Part shown: one piece after another, positions 19,889-29,393 of the stretch
How positions within the stretch are numbered: the stretch's first letter is position 1
Layout of the letters: each line of letters opens with the position of its first letter
DNA from: Legionella qingyii
GTDB taxonomy: Bacteria > Pseudomonadota > Gammaproteobacteria > Legionellales > Legionellaceae
Direction of reading: 5' to 3'
Assembly (NCBI RefSeq): GCF_003184185.1
Contig: NZ_QHJG01000013.1
Coordinates: 35,897-77,769 of the forward strand
DNA: 41,873 nucleotides
Translations under genes and position numbers: made by a program
The notes under the pieces: model-generated
What the model was told of the DNA's origin: nothing
Seen by the model: only the letters and a program-made list of their open reading frames with translations
Databases searched by the model: none

Positions 19889-20226
19889 ATGACTTCACCA
19901 TTTACGGAAAAAAATTATATTAATCAAACATTCACTGAATTAATTATGGACTGGGGCGTTCCAATTGGATTGTGGAAGAATGTAAGGCACATGATATTGA
20001 TTTCAGGGAAGCCAATTTAAGCCATGCAAGCTTTGTGGATTCCGACCTGCTAAACAGCCTATTTCTGCACACGAATTTAAATTTTGCTGATTTTACAAAT
20101 GCCATCAACTATACAATCAATCCTAATGAAAATAGAATCAAACAAGCACGCTTTTCCTTCCCGGAAGTCATCGCTTTATTAAACCATTTCGATATTAAAA
20201 TTAATGATTGGCCTGAAAACGACTGA
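19889..20226 (+). pseudogene. Remnant of a pentapeptide-repeat (Qnr-like) protein gene
   Basis: From 19889 one frame reads MTSPFTEKNYINQTFTELIMD, a typical start for small pentapeptide proteins. Coding then shifts frame near 19950-19972 and continues to 20226 with C-KAHDIDFREANLSHAS repeats and the family-type ending FTNAINYTINPNEN...FSFPEVIALL. The total is about 110 codons against roughly 200 for intact relatives, so besides the frameshift an internal stretch of repeats appears deleted. Intact members fold as a right-handed beta-helix that mimics DNA, and some protect gyrase. A short GTG-started product (19972-20226, 84 residues) is possible but unlikely to fold normally. Confidence 0.65.
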
Positions 20227-20275
20227 TATGTAGTGGGCTCTTAGTCCTCCACCTCATAATAATCTAGGCAATTCG

Positions 20276-20297
20276 AACTATAATTAATTATATAGTT
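20276..20297 (+). promoter_or_regulatory. Inverted repeat overlapping the promoter region of the 427-residue gene
   Basis: AACTATA (20276-20282) and TATAGTT (20291-20297) flank an AT-only spacer containing TATAAT at 20279-20284. It lies just before the AAGGG ribosome-binding site (20305-20309) and could combine a -10 element with an operator. Confidence 0.35.
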
Positions 20298-20315
20298 TAT
20301 TTTTAAGGGCTCTAA

Positions 20316-21599
20316 ATGCCTAAGAAATATTTTTCAAGTAGAAGAGGAACACTAGCAAAACGACTCGATCTGGCTTGGGCTGATTATAATAATCAATTTT
20401 TATCTAAAAATGCTCGACTTAAAGCTCTCGATTTTATGATTTATGTTTTTGATATTACGAAATTTTCCACTAACAAAAATGGACTTAACCAGCTCCTAAA
20501 AAATTTAATGGATGAAAGAGAAAGTAAAAAACAAAACAATCCAAACTACATTCCCATGCTATCAAATGGAATATATCAATTTGAAAGCGATAGAGTCTTA
20601 CAGGCTACACCTATTTCTAAAGTTTCTGCACACGCAGATATTCAAAAAGCTTTTGATGCGGGAGAACTACTCGATGTCAACCAAGGCTCTAAACAAATTG
20701 ATAGATCCTGGGGTACTACCTATTTAACACCAGAACAAAGAGCAGAGTATCGGATTGAAATCCATAATGGCCTACTTCATAAAAAAGGCCGGGTTTTTGA
20801 TTCCTCCGAATTAATTGCCCACAACAAACCAGGATTTGTCGCGTTTACTTTAAACGCGAATGGTGAGCTTTCTGCATTTGAACATTTAGGTGTACAAGAG
20901 GATAAACAACGTAGAAAACTAGCACATTCATCAATGAATGCAGGTGCTCCTGTATTAGCAGCGGGAGAGATGGAGATAAAAAATGGTAAATTAATTAGTA
21001 TTAATACTTATAGTGGACATTATAAGCCTTCATTGTATTCTGTGGCACGTTTTTTAGAATATTTAAGTGATCGTGGCGTAGATATTTCAGAAACCAAAGT
21101 GTATTTACGAAGAGCACCCGGTAAAGCATCTGGACTTTTATCAAAAAAAGTTCATTTAGCGGGGGATAAGCATCTATGGCATGAAGTTCCTGCACTCGAT
21201 ATTGTGCATCAAGTTAAAGCACTTATGATAAGTAATATCAATTCTCTTGATGAATATCTTAATAGTACTAAAACAAAATTGTTTAGAGATGTATTCAAAA
21301 ATGACTTAACTCAAGCCAAGTCTGCGATTGCTCAAGCGTTCCATGATGAACTTGTATACGCAATGGATAAAATGAATGGCTCCTCGTCGATGACAGATAT
21401 TGAAGCATCGCTTGAGTGCCTCGATTCAATCGTAACAAGATATTCAAAAGAAAATGAACAATTAAATGGAACTACAGGACGTCTAGCCAGTAAATTTGCT
21501 GACATGAAAGCTCAAATTCAAGCAACTCGCGAAAGGCTTGGGATAGGAGATGAGGAAAAAGAAAGGACTCGAGTTGAAAGTTTTAAAAACACATGTTAA
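20316..21599 (+). CDS. Effector-like protein with an AGE...SGHYxP module
   Basis: 427 residues, no signal peptide or membrane helix, very basic N-terminus (KKYFSSRRGTLAKR). Residues about 204-262 hold a distinctive block: HSSMNAGAPV, AAGEMEIKNGKL, INTYSGHYKP, then ARFLEYLSDRGVDIS. I have seen similar AGE...NG...SGHYxP blocks in proteins from pathogens and in effector-like Legionella proteins, but know no function for it. The last ~100 residues are helical, ending in a charged segment (GDEEKERTRVES), as Dot/Icm signals often do. It stands between a decayed pentapeptide gene and mfd, in its own transcription unit. An effector role is inferred. Confidence 0.6.
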   Translation: MPKKYFSSRRGTLAKRLDLAWADYNNQFLSKNARLKALDFMIYVFDITKFSTNKNGLNQLLKNLMDERESKKQNNPNYIPMLSNGIYQFESDRVLQATPISKVSAHADIQKAFDAGELLDVNQGSKQIDRSWGTTYLTPEQRAEYRIEIHNGLLHKKGRVFDSSELIAHNKPGFVAFTLNANGELSAFEHLGVQEDKQRRKLAHSSMNAGAPVLAAGEMEIKNGKLISINTYSGHYKPSLYSVARFLEYLSDRGVDISETKVYLRRAPGKASGLLSKKVHLAGDKHLWHEVPALDIVHQVKALMISNINSLDEYLNSTKTKLFRDVFKNDLTQAKSAIAQAFHDELVYAMDKMNGSSSMTDIEASLECLDSIVTRYSKENEQLNGTTGRLASKFADMKAQIQATRERLGIGDEEKERTRVESFKNTC

Positions 21600-21792
21600 T
21601 TAAAAAACAGAATTAAATTTATTTCAACCAGAATGCATGCTTTTCGAATAATCCCTTTGAAGAGAACAAACTTTTCTCCTTCCCTTCAGTATTTATTGAA
21701 GCCTGGTGCAGCGATTATGTTAAAATTGATTTTTTATCCAATCAATCATCAATAATCTGCAATTTTAAGATGAACCAAGACAACACATAAGG

Positions 21793-21798
21793 TATAAT
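21793..21798 (+). promoter_or_regulatory. Candidate -10 element of mfd
   Basis: A perfect TATAAT 31 bases before the mfd ATG; the best -35 at 17 bases is a weak ATGAAC (21770-21775). The remainder of the 229-base gap 21600-21828 shows no gene or clear hairpin. Confidence 0.4.
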
Positions 21799-21828
21799 CG
21801 ACACTTTTTAAATCCGATTGCTTAAGCC

Positions 21829-24800
21829 ATGCCCATCAACACCTTACTCTACAAACCGACACAGGCCAAACAAATATGGGGACAACTCCATGGAAGCAGC
21901 TTAGCACTGGCCCTGGCTGAATATTGCCAACAAACGCCTGGAATTAAGTTATTGATTGCCCAAGACAATCTCAGTGCAAATCAGTTGCAAGCGGAATTAA
22001 ATTTCTTTCTCAACCCCAATACCCCCCAAGAATTATTGTTTTTTCCTGATTGGGAAACACTTCCTTATGATCAATTCTCGCCACATCAGGACATCATTTC
22101 TGAACGGTTATATACATTAAGTCGTATTCAACAAGTAACTGATGCAATTGTTATCACTTCAGCAAGTACACTAATGCATAGGCTATGTCCGCCTGAATTT
22201 TTGAATCAATATGCTTTGATGCTTAAAGAAGGACAAAAGCTCGATTTAACTGCTTTTCGTAATCAGTTACAACAATCCGGTTATCATTGTGTTAATAAAG
22301 TACTTGAACATGGAGAGTTTGCCTTACGCGGTTCAATTATCGATGTTTATCCCATGGGTTCTGGTTTACCATTTCGTATTGAACTCTTTGATGATGAAAT
22401 TGAAAGTCTCAGGGAGTTTGATACCGAAACGCAACGTACAATAGAAAAAATAAAAGAAATCAATGTGTTACCTGCACGAGAATTTCCTTTAAATGAACAA
22501 AGCCAACTGCTCTTTCGACGTGCTTTTAGAGAATTATTTCCAGGAAATCCTAGCCAGTGCCCTATTTATGAAGCAATCAGTGAAGGTCAGTTTCCTTCGG
22601 GGATCGAATATTATTTACCTTTATTTTTTGAAAAAACCGTTACTTTTTTTGACTATTTACCAGAAAATGCCAAGGTTTGCTTGATTGAAAATATTCAAAA
22701 TAATGCAGAACAATTCTGGCAAGAGTTGAATGAGCGCTTTGAACAAAGACGATATGATATCAGCAGGCCTATTTTATCTCCTGAAGCATGTTTCATTAAT
22801 CCAATTGAATTATTAACCAAAGCGAATACATACGAACAACTTCGCTTGTTCCAAAATCCTTCAGATAAAAAAGGTGCTGTAGTTAATTTTGATATTTTAC
22901 CTGGCCCCCAGTTGCCTATAGACAGGAAAACCCAGGAACCTTTGAGTCAACTTCGTGAATATTGTGCTGATTCCACACGCCGCTATTTAATTGTGGTCGA
23001 AAGTGCTGGACGACGTGAAGTGTTACTTGATTTACTCAAACCAAGTGGCATTTCCGCTAAAGTACAATCTTCATGGTACGATTTTATTAATGATACTGCT
23101 CCGCTCAACATCAGCACTGGAGACCTTATTTATGGATGTGAATTAAAGCAAAGTCATATCGCAATCATCGTTGAGTCTCAATTATTTGGAGAACAAAGCA
23201 CACCTCAAAGACGAGGGACACAAAAGACGATTGATCCCGATTTAATTATCCGCGATATGGCCGAGCTACGTGTTGGCGATCCGGTAGTCCATTTACAGTT
23301 TGGTGTCGGACGTTATCAGGGATTGCAACATATCGAATCCAGCGGCTTTTCCAGTGAATTTTTAGTTCTTACCTATGCGGGTGAGGATAAAATATATGTC
23401 CCTGTGACCTCACTCCATCTTATTAGCCGATACACTGGGATGGATAGTGAGCATGCTCCATTGCATAAACTCGGTTCTGATCAATGGCAAAAAGAAAAGA
23501 AGAAGGCCGTTGAAAAAATTCATGATGTAGCAATCGAATTACTGGATCTCTACGCCAAACGAGAAGCGCAACCAGGATATCAATATCAAATAGATAACAA
23601 TGAATATGTTAAATTTGCCAGCGCGTTCCCTTTTACAGAGACTCCCGATCAATTACACGCAATCGATCAAATCATAACGGACATGAAGTCCCCAAGACCT
23701 ATGGATCGTTTAATTTGTGGGGATGTAGGTTTTGGCAAAACTGAAGTCGCAATGCGTGCTGCGTTTATTGCGGTGCAAAGCAATAAGCAAGTCTGCATTC
23801 TGGCACCCACCACCCTATTGGCTGGACAACATTTTGAATCATTTCGAGACCGGTTTGCTGACTTCCCCATCAACATTGAGTTGCTTTCTCGCTTTCGTTC
23901 AAACAAAGAAACCGAGGCGGTTCTTACTGCCTTGAAATCAGGAACAGTTGATATAGTCATAGGAACACATAAATTATTCCAGAGTAATATTGCTTTTAAA
24001 AATTTAGGGCTTCTCATTATTGATGAAGAACATCGCTTTGGTGTCAAACAAAAAGAACATATCAAAGCGCTGCGGACTCATGTCGATATTTTATCCATGA
24101 CTGCTACCCCAATCCCGAGAACACTGAATATGGCTATGGCTGGAATCAGGGATATTTCCCTTATGACTACACCTCCTGCCAAACGTCTGGCAATTAAAAC
24201 CTTTTGGCAAGAGAAGAAAGACACCACCATCCGTGAGGCCATTCTAAGAGAAATTCTTAGAGGCGGTCAGGTTTTTTTCTTGCATAATAATGTAGAAACA
24301 ATTGAACGAATATGTCAGGATTTGCAAACACTAGTTCCAGAAGCAAAAATCCGCAGTGCCCATGGACAAATGCGTGAACGCGAGTTAGAACGGGTAATGT
24401 CTGATTTTTATCACCACCGTTTTAATGTGTTAGTCTGCACAACGATCATTGAAACAGGTATAGATATTCCTACAGCCAACACAATTATTATTGATCGCGC
24501 GGATAAATTTGGATTAGCCCAATTGCATCAGTTACGTGGACGCGTTGGTCGCTCTCATCACCAGGCATATGCCTACTTGCTTACTCCCCATGAAAAAGTA
24601 TTAACTGCCGATGCAGTCAAACGTTTGGAAGCAATTGTATCACTGGAAGATCTGGGTGCGGGATTCACACTGGCAACCCATGATATGGAAATTCGCGGGG
24701 CAGGTGAACTTTTAGGAGAAGAACAAAGCGGGAACATGCAGGCAATTGGATTTAATTTATTTATGGAACTGCTTGATAAAGCAGTGCATGATTTAAAAGA

Positions 24801-25284
24801 AGGAAAAACACCAGAATTATCGGCACCAATGCACCAAGGACCTGAGATCGATTTACGAATCAGCGCCATTATTCCTGAAGAATACATTCCCGATATTCAC
24901 AATCGACTTATCATGTACAAACGAATTGCGAACGCAAAAAGTAAAGAACAGCTGCATGATTTACAAATTGAGATGATTGACCGATTTGGTTTATTACCAC
25001 AACAAGTCAAACATCTATTATTGATTACCGAATTAAAATTAAAAGCGGAACAAATGGGTATTCAAAAAATAAGTGCCGGAGCACAGCAAGGCAAACTGGA
25101 ATTTAGTGAAAAACCTTCTATTGATCCTGGCGTTTTGATTCATTTAATTCAAGTACATGCCAAAAGATATCAAATGGAAGGACCACAGCGCTTACGTTTT
25201 AACCTGGACAGTACTTCTTCAGAAGAGCGTATTTTTGAAATCAGCTCTTTACTTAACAAATTAAATGGAGAGAAAAATACCTAG
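21829..25284 (+). CDS. mfd: Transcription-repair coupling factor Mfd
   Basis: 1151 residues, against 1148 in E. coli. In order: UvrB-like domains (LFFPDWETLPYDQFSPHQD; HGEFALRGSIIDVYP), the RNA polymerase-interacting CarD-like domain at about 475-545 (LRVGDPVVHLQFGVGRYQG), and the RecG-like translocase with Walker A GDVGFGKTEVA at about 630, IIDEEHRFG at about 731, the SMTATPIPRT motif, and QLRGRVGRS motif VI. The TRG motif region and the C-terminal D7 domain follow. Mfd pushes stalled RNA polymerase off lesions and recruits UvrA. All domains are intact. A Shine-Dalgarno is hard to see before the ATG. Confidence 0.98.
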   Translation: MPINTLLYKPTQAKQIWGQLHGSSLALALAEYCQQTPGIKLLIAQDNLSANQLQAELNFFLNPNTPQELLFFPDWETLPYDQFSPHQDIISERLYTLSRIQQVTDAIVITSASTLMHRLCPPEFLNQYALMLKEGQKLDLTAFRNQLQQSGYHCVNKVLEHGEFALRGSIIDVYPMGSGLPFRIELFDDEIESLREFDTETQRTIEKIKEINVLPAREFPLNEQSQLLFRRAFRELFPGNPSQCPIYEAISEGQFPSGIEYYLPLFFEKTVTFFDYLPENAKVCLIENIQNNAEQFWQELNERFEQRRYDISRPILSPEACFINPIELLTKANTYEQLRLFQNPSDKKGAVVNFDILPGPQLPIDRKTQEPLSQLREYCADSTRRYLIVVESAGRREVLLDLLKPSGISAKVQSSWYDFINDTAPLNISTGDLIYGCELKQSHIAIIVESQLFGEQSTPQRRGTQKTIDPDLIIRDMAELRVGDPVVHLQFGVGRYQGLQHIESSGFSSEFLVLTYAGEDKIYVPVTSLHLISRYTGMDSEHAPLHKLGSDQWQKEKKKAVEKIHDVAIELLDLYAKREAQPGYQYQIDNNEYVKFASAFPFTETPDQLHAIDQIITDMKSPRPMDRLICGDVGFGKTEVAMRAAFIAVQSNKQVCILAPTTLLAGQHFESFRDRFADFPINIELLSRFRSNKETEAVLTALKSGTVDIVIGTHKLFQSNIAFKNLGLLIIDEEHRFGVKQKEHIKALRTHVDILSMTATPIPRTLNMAMAGIRDISLMTTPPAKRLAIKTFWQEKKDTTIREAILREILRGGQVFFLHNNVETIERICQDLQTLVPEAKIRSAHGQMRERELERVMSDFYHHRFNVLVCTTIIETGIDIPTANTIIIDRADKFGLAQLHQLRGRVGRSHHQAYAYLLTPHEKVLTADAVKRLEAIVSLEDLGAGFTLATHDMEIRGAGELLGEEQSGNMQAIGFNLFMELLDKAVHDLKEGKTPELSAPMHQGPEIDLRISAIIPEEYIPDIHNRLIMYKRIANAKSKEQLHDLQIEMIDRFGLLPQQVKHLLLITELKLKAEQMGIQKISAGAQQGKLEFSEKPSIDPGVLIHLIQVHAKRYQMEGPQRLRFNLDSTSSEERIFEISSLLNKLNGEKNT

Positions 25285-25417
25285 TGACGTGCCAAGGAAT
25301 GGCGAGAAATGATTTTTGAGACCTTGTTGAATAACTGCAAGAAATTGGATGTTCCATTTTTGTAAGACAATCAGGTAAACCCCTAGATCGTTTTCATTGA
25401 CAGCCCAAATCAATTAA

Positions 25418-25443
25418 TTGACAATCTAATTGGTCAATATAAT
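25418..25443 (+). promoter_or_regulatory. Promoter-like elements before the small exported protein
   Basis: TTGACA (25418-25423) and TATAAT (25438-25443) are both perfect, but only 14 bases apart, shorter than usual. ATTGAC and GTCAAT within the same stretch form a small palindrome, so an operator is possible. Confidence 0.4.
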
Positions 25444-25482
25444 ACAAGTCATCATTTTTTAATTAATATAGAAGGAACTATT

Positions 25483-25914
25483 ATGATTAAGAATTTTTCT
25501 TTAAGCTCATTGTTATTGCTTTCAAGTTTCGTTCCTGGAATTGCAATGGCGGATCCCACTGCATATGATATTAATGTTTATTGCCCTGCTACTCAAGGAC
25601 CAAACGCTGTAACTCATTTTGGAAACTATATAGGTGGCTATGGCGTAGAATACGTATTATCCCAAACACTGCAAGTATACTTTCGTTCAACCGGCTCGGT
25701 TCAAGATGTTCCCGCTAATTTAATAAACTACGTTAATGATTCAGTTACTTATAACAGTGCGTCGGGAAACATCATTTGTAGTTATCAAAGCAATAATCCT
25801 GTAGATCCAAGATTTACCGTAGCTTACACTGTAACTAATGGTATGGGAGGCACTGTGCAAGCCCAATCCAACAACTCCATCAGTGTTCATATTCCTGCTG
25901 GTTTGAGAGGTTAA
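25483..25914 (+). CDS. Small exported protein of unknown function
   Basis: 143 residues with a clear Sec signal peptide (SLSSLLLLSSFVPGIAMA, cleaved before DPTAYD). The mature part is about 120 residues, rich in Asn, Ser, Thr and Tyr, with two cysteines (YCPAT and IICSY) able to form a disulfide, and looks all-beta. No family recognised with confidence. A strong GAAGGAA ribosome-binding site precedes the ATG, and perfect promoter hexamers lie upstream. It is monocistronic between mfd and a convergent hairpin. A periplasmic or type II secreted protein is the likely class. Confidence 0.6.
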   Translation: MIKNFSLSSLLLLSSFVPGIAMADPTAYDINVYCPATQGPNAVTHFGNYIGGYGVEYVLSQTLQVYFRSTGSVQDVPANLINYVNDSVTYNSASGNIICSYQSNNPVDPRFTVAYTVTNGMGGTVQAQSNNSISVHIPAGLRG

Positions 25915-25992
25915 ATGTAGCATACATCAGTATGTCAGGCTTTATTATTCGCGCGCAAGAGGTACCAAATAAAGCCATTCAGTGAATAGGGC

Positions 25993-26053
25993 GTGAAGGC
26001 AAAGCCGAACCCAGGGAGAATTTCTCTTGGCAAAACCCGGGTTCCGCTTTCAC
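25993..26053. terminator. REP-like imperfect hairpin between convergent genes
   Basis: GTGAAGGCAAAGCCGAACCC (25993-26012) pairs imperfectly with CCCGGGTTCCGCTTTCAC (26036-26053), with a bulge; an inner GAGAA/TTCTC hairpin sits between the arms. It lies between the converging exported-protein and tldD genes and can terminate both. CCCGGGTTCCGCT is the reverse complement of the arm at 5791-5803. Confidence 0.55.
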
Positions 26054-26079
26054 TTCACCCAGGCTGCTAAAGACCCGAT

Positions 26080-27522
26080 TTAACTTGTTCCACCTACTGT
26101 CAATGCATCGATTTTCAAAGTAGGTTGTCCCACTCCGACTGGAACGGATTGTCCGTCTTTACCGCAAACACCTATTCCCCGATCCAATCCCAAATCATTT
26201 CCAATCATGCTGATTTTTTTCATCACATCCGGTCCATTGCCAATCAGTGTGGCCCCTTTGACTGGTGCAGTAATTTTTCCATTCTCAATGAGATATGCTT
26301 CGCTTGCAGAAAATACAAATTGGCCTGAGGTAATATCAACTTGACCACCACCAAAATTAACTGCGTATAAACCACGTTGTACAGAACGAATAATTTCTTC
26401 AGGGTCATGCTGTCCTGCCAACATATAGGTATTAGTCATCCTGGGCATAGGTACATGTGCATAAGACTCACGACGACAGTTACCCGTAGATTTCATACCC
26501 ATCAATTTGGCGTTTAGTTTGTCTTGCATGTAATTCACCAAAACACCATTCTCAATCAAGGTGGTGCACTGAGATGGAGTTCCCTCATCATCTATGGTTA
26601 TGGAACCACGTCTGTCTTTCAAAGTACCATCATCAACTACAGTAACTCCTGGTGCTGCGACTTGTTGACCAATACGGCCAGAAAATGCAGATAATCCTTT
26701 GCGATTAAAATCTCCTTCCAAACCATGTCCTACAGCTTCATGCAATAAAACACCCGGCCACCCCGGACCCAAAACCACAGGCATTGTTCCTGCTGGTGCA
26801 GGTTGTGCTTCCAGATTAATCAAAGCCTCACGTACCGCTTCACGAGCATAACTTAAGGCATTTTCTTTTTCATGAAAGTAAGAATAAGGTACCCTGCCAC
26901 CGCCACCAGAGCGTGCAGATTCCCTTCTTCCATTTTTGTCTTCTACGATAACGCTTACGTTGATACTCACCAGCGGTCTAACATCAGCGATCATCTGTCC
27001 GTGCATTCCAGCAACCATCACAACTTCATAGCAGCCGCTTAATGAAGCATTAACCTGAATTACACGAGGATCAATTCGACGAGCTTCTTTATCAATTGCT
27101 TCTAATAAAGCAATTTTTTCTTGCTTGCTCATGCCCTCAATTGGATTTAAACCTTGGTAGCGACTTACAGCCGCTCCTTTTACCTGGATGGATTGAGTTG
27201 GTTTGGAGCCAGTCAGTGCAATAGAACGTGCTGCATCGGCAGCTCGCAACATTGAAGGTAATAAAATGTCATCACAATAAGCAAATCCTGTTTTATCACC
27301 ACTAACCGCGCGAATCCCTACTCCTCTATCTAGGGAATAGCTCCCGCTTTTCACTACCGAATCTTCCAAATACCAAGATTCATAACTGCAACTTTGAAAA
27401 TAAAGATCTGCATCATCAATATGATGATGCATCATCGTTTTAAATAATTTTTCTATACCCGTTTCATCCAGTGCTGCAGGAGCTAGTAAAATCTTTTTTG
27501 CTGTAGTAAGGGCTTCTGTCAT
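26080..27522 (-). CDS. tldD: Metalloprotease TldD
   Basis: 480 residues, the family length (481 in E. coli). The zinc motif [11 protein letters not shown] is at about residues 259-269, with the downstream GxC region in [20 protein letters not shown] near the end. TldD pairs with TldE (PmbA) to form a cytoplasmic protease that degrades unfolded peptides, matures some peptide antibiotics and affects gyrase-inhibitor toxicity. PmbA is not in the window. The nitrilase gene lies 65 bases upstream on the same strand, a common pairing, so cotranscription is likely. Confidence 0.96.
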   Translation of the reverse strand: MTEALTTAKKILLAPAALDETGIEKLFKTMMHHHIDDADLYFQSCSYESWYLEDSVVKSGSYSLDRGVGIRAVSGDKTGFAYCDDILLPSMLRAADAARSIALTGSKPTQSIQVKGAAVSRYQGLNPIEGMSKQEKIALLEAIDKEARRIDPRVIQVNASLSGCYEVVMVAGMHGQMIADVRPLVSINVSVIVEDKNGRRESARSGGGGRVPYSYFHEKENALSYAREAVREALINLEAQPAPAGTMPVVLGPGWPGVLLHEAVGHGLEGDFNRKGLSAFSGRIGQQVAAPGVTVVDDGTLKDRRGSITIDDEGTPSQCTTLIENGVLVNYMQDKLNAKLMGMKSTGNCRRESYAHVPMPRMTNTYMLAGQHDPEEIIRSVQRGLYAVNFGGGQVDITSGQFVFSASEAYLIENGKITAPVKGATLIGNGPDVMKKISMIGNDLGLDRGIGVCGKDGQSVPVGVGQPTLKIDALTVGGTS

Positions 27523-27587
27523 TTAATTACCTTAAATAAATAAAAATAGTGTCTATTGGTTTTTGTTATCAAAAAATAGTATCTACT

Positions 27588-28397
27588 TTATAAGTTTAAT
27601 ACATGATGTTCTATACAGGGGAATTTTCGGCGTATTTCCCTTTGATTTTCTAAATCAATATCTGCTGTCACTACTCCAGTACCCATTTCTTTTTGAGAAA
27701 GTACTTTTCCCCAAGGATCAACAATCATGCTATGACCAAAAGTACTTCGTCCATTTTCATGTCTCCCCCCTTGATTTGCTGCCAAGACGTAACATAAATT
27801 TTCTATGGCTCTTGCTAGTAATAATACCTCCCAGTGCGCCACACCTGTGATGGTCGTAAATGCAGAAGGAACCGTAAATAACTGCGCTCCTTGCAACATC
27901 AACTGTTGATACAGCTCTGGGAAACGTACATCATAACAAACCGTTAATCCTATTTTTCCAACTGGAGTGTCAACAAGAGCCAGCTCATGCCCGCGTTCAA
28001 TGGACATTGACTCTTGGTATGCTTCATTTGATGAGACGTTCACATCAAATAAATGAATCTTATCATAACGAGCTACACACTTGCCTTGTGCATCATATAC
28101 CAGGCAACTGGCGCGTACTTTGGAACCTGAACTTTTAAGAGGTATAGTCCCGGCAATTACCCACAAACCTAATTTTTTTGCCAATTGACTCATTTTTTGT
28201 TGGATGGGACCGTCTCCATACACTTCGCCAATCTGTAATTTATCTGTTTCATGAAATCCCATGAACGCAAAATTTTCAGGCAATACTACTAGCTCAGCTT
28301 GCTCTTCACGAGCGTGGATCATTAATTTTTCTACTTGTTGCAAGTTGTCAGCGACATCTGCTGAAGAAACCATTTGTACTAATGCTGCCCGTGCCAT
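27588..28397 (-). CDS. Carbon-nitrogen hydrolase (nitrilase family, Nit1/deaminated glutathione amidase-like)
   Basis: 269 residues with the complete nitrilase triad: E41 in LPENFAF, K113 in RYDKIHLFD, and nucleophile C154 in TVCYDVRFPELY. The HWEVLLLARAIEN and ANQGG segments are typical of the Nit1/YbeM branch, which removes the amide from deaminated glutathione; other omega-amidases share these features. It is transcribed with tldD. In many gammaproteobacteria a large YhdP-like gene precedes this pair, but here the upstream region instead faces a divergent BI-1 gene. The AGGA ribosome-binding site supports the start at 28397. Confidence 0.9.
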   Translation of the reverse strand: MARAALVQMVSSADVADNLQQVEKLMIHAREEQAELVVLPENFAFMGFHETDKLQIGEVYGDGPIQQKMSQLAKKLGLWVIAGTIPLKSSGSKVRASCLVYDAQGKCVARYDKIHLFDVNVSSNEAYQESMSIERGHELALVDTPVGKIGLTVCYDVRFPELYQQLMLQGAQLFTVPSAFTTITGVAHWEVLLLARAIENLCYVLAANQGGRHENGRSTFGHSMIVDPWGKVLSQKEMGTGVVTADIDLENQREIRRKFPCIEHHVLNL

Positions 28398-28698
28398 AAT
28401 AAATCCTAAAATTTAGGACATCAAAAATGTCGAAATTTTTCCATAACCTGAGTATATGGCGCACCGCCAAACCCTGATTAGTGATATGAATCGGTTAACC
28501 CGGATGCCTACGAACTCTTCCTGTTTACGATAATCAGAACGGCAATAACCACTCTACTTGTTCTATCAAAATTTATTTATAATACTACTATAGTACTGTA
28601 GAACCTCAAAACAAAAATAATTCGTTTTAAACTTGAAATATGGGAAACTGCCCCATAGATATGCTAGACTTAATATAAAAATAGAGGAGCTCTAAACA
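28398..28698. other. Intergenic region between divergent nitrilase and BI-1 genes
   Basis: About 300 bases without a credible coding frame. It should hold both divergent promoters. Small palindromes such as ACTATAGT near 28590-28600 are visible; no RNA gene or repeat was recognised. Confidence 0.5.
28633..28661 (+). promoter_or_regulatory. Candidate promoter with an internal palindrome, BI-1 gene
   Basis: TTGAAA (28633-28638) and TAGATA (28656-28661) are 17 bases apart. Between and overlapping them, TATGGG (28639-28644) is mirrored by CCCATA (28652-28657), a possible repressor site. A GAGGAGC ribosome-binding site follows before the ATG. Confidence 0.4.
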
Positions 28699-29373
28699 AT
28701 GAACCGAAATAATGTCACTATACTTACGCGAAGCCATGAATCTGCGCTTTCGAGCAATAAAGTACTGCGTAACACCTATCTATTACTAAGTCTGACATTC
28801 TTGTTCAGTGCAGGTATGGCAGTTTTATCTCTTACAAGTGGCGCACGCCCTATGAACCCTATTCTGATGATAGTCGGCGTTTATGGTTTAATGTTTTTGA
28901 CTCAAGCATTACGAAATAGCGTTTGGGGACTAGTCAGTGTTTTTGCCTTCACTGGATTCCTGGGTTATACCTTAGGTCCTGTGCTTAATTTTTATATCAG
29001 CCACTTTACTAACGGCCCACAAATAATTGCAACTGCCTTAGGTGGTACAGGGATCATTTTCTTTGCATTATCCGGTTACGCATTAACGACTAAAAAAGAC
29101 TTTAGTTTCTTAGGTGGATTTCTTTTTGTTGGTGTAATGGTTGCTTTATTAGCAATGATAGCAGGAATTTTCATTCAGATGCCCGCCTTACAATTAGTCA
29201 TTTCAGCTATTTTTATACTTATTTCTTCAGGATTAATTCTCATGCAAACGAGTGCAATTATTCATGAAGGTGAAACGAATTACATTTCGGCTACAGTAGG
29301 CCTTTTTGTATCAATTTATAACTTGTTCGTCAGCTTGCTCAATATACTAAGTGCATTTTCAGGCCGCGACTAG
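28699..29373 (+). CDS. Bax inhibitor-1/YccA family membrane protein
   Basis: 224 residues, about seven hydrophobic helices, short soluble N-terminus. The YALTTKKDFSFLGGFL segment and the acidic-containing EGETNYISATVGLFVSIYNLF tail are typical of BI-1 family proteins, the tail carrying the conserved Asn-Tyr and aspartyl/glutamyl positions. E. coli YccA modulates FtsH proteolysis of membrane proteins; other relatives are pH-dependent calcium leaks. Which applies here is unknown. It is monocistronic, with a promoter-like region before and a strong terminator after. Confidence 0.9.
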   Translation: MNRNNVTILTRSHESALSSNKVLRNTYLLLSLTFLFSAGMAVLSLTSGARPMNPILMIVGVYGLMFLTQALRNSVWGLVSVFAFTGFLGYTLGPVLNFYISHFTNGPQIIATALGGTGIIFFALSGYALTTKKDFSFLGGFLFVGVMVALLAMIAGIFIQMPALQLVISAIFILISSGLILMQTSAIIHEGETNYISATVGLFVSIYNLFVSLLNILSAFSGRD

Positions 29374-29393
29374 TTATCGTTCTCCTCTACCTG

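Noticed and set aside
27540..27600. ATAGTGTCTAT and ATAGTATCTAC near-duplicate in the tldD-nitrilase gap
   Set aside because: Too short and AT-rich to distinguish from chance; no third copy was seen.
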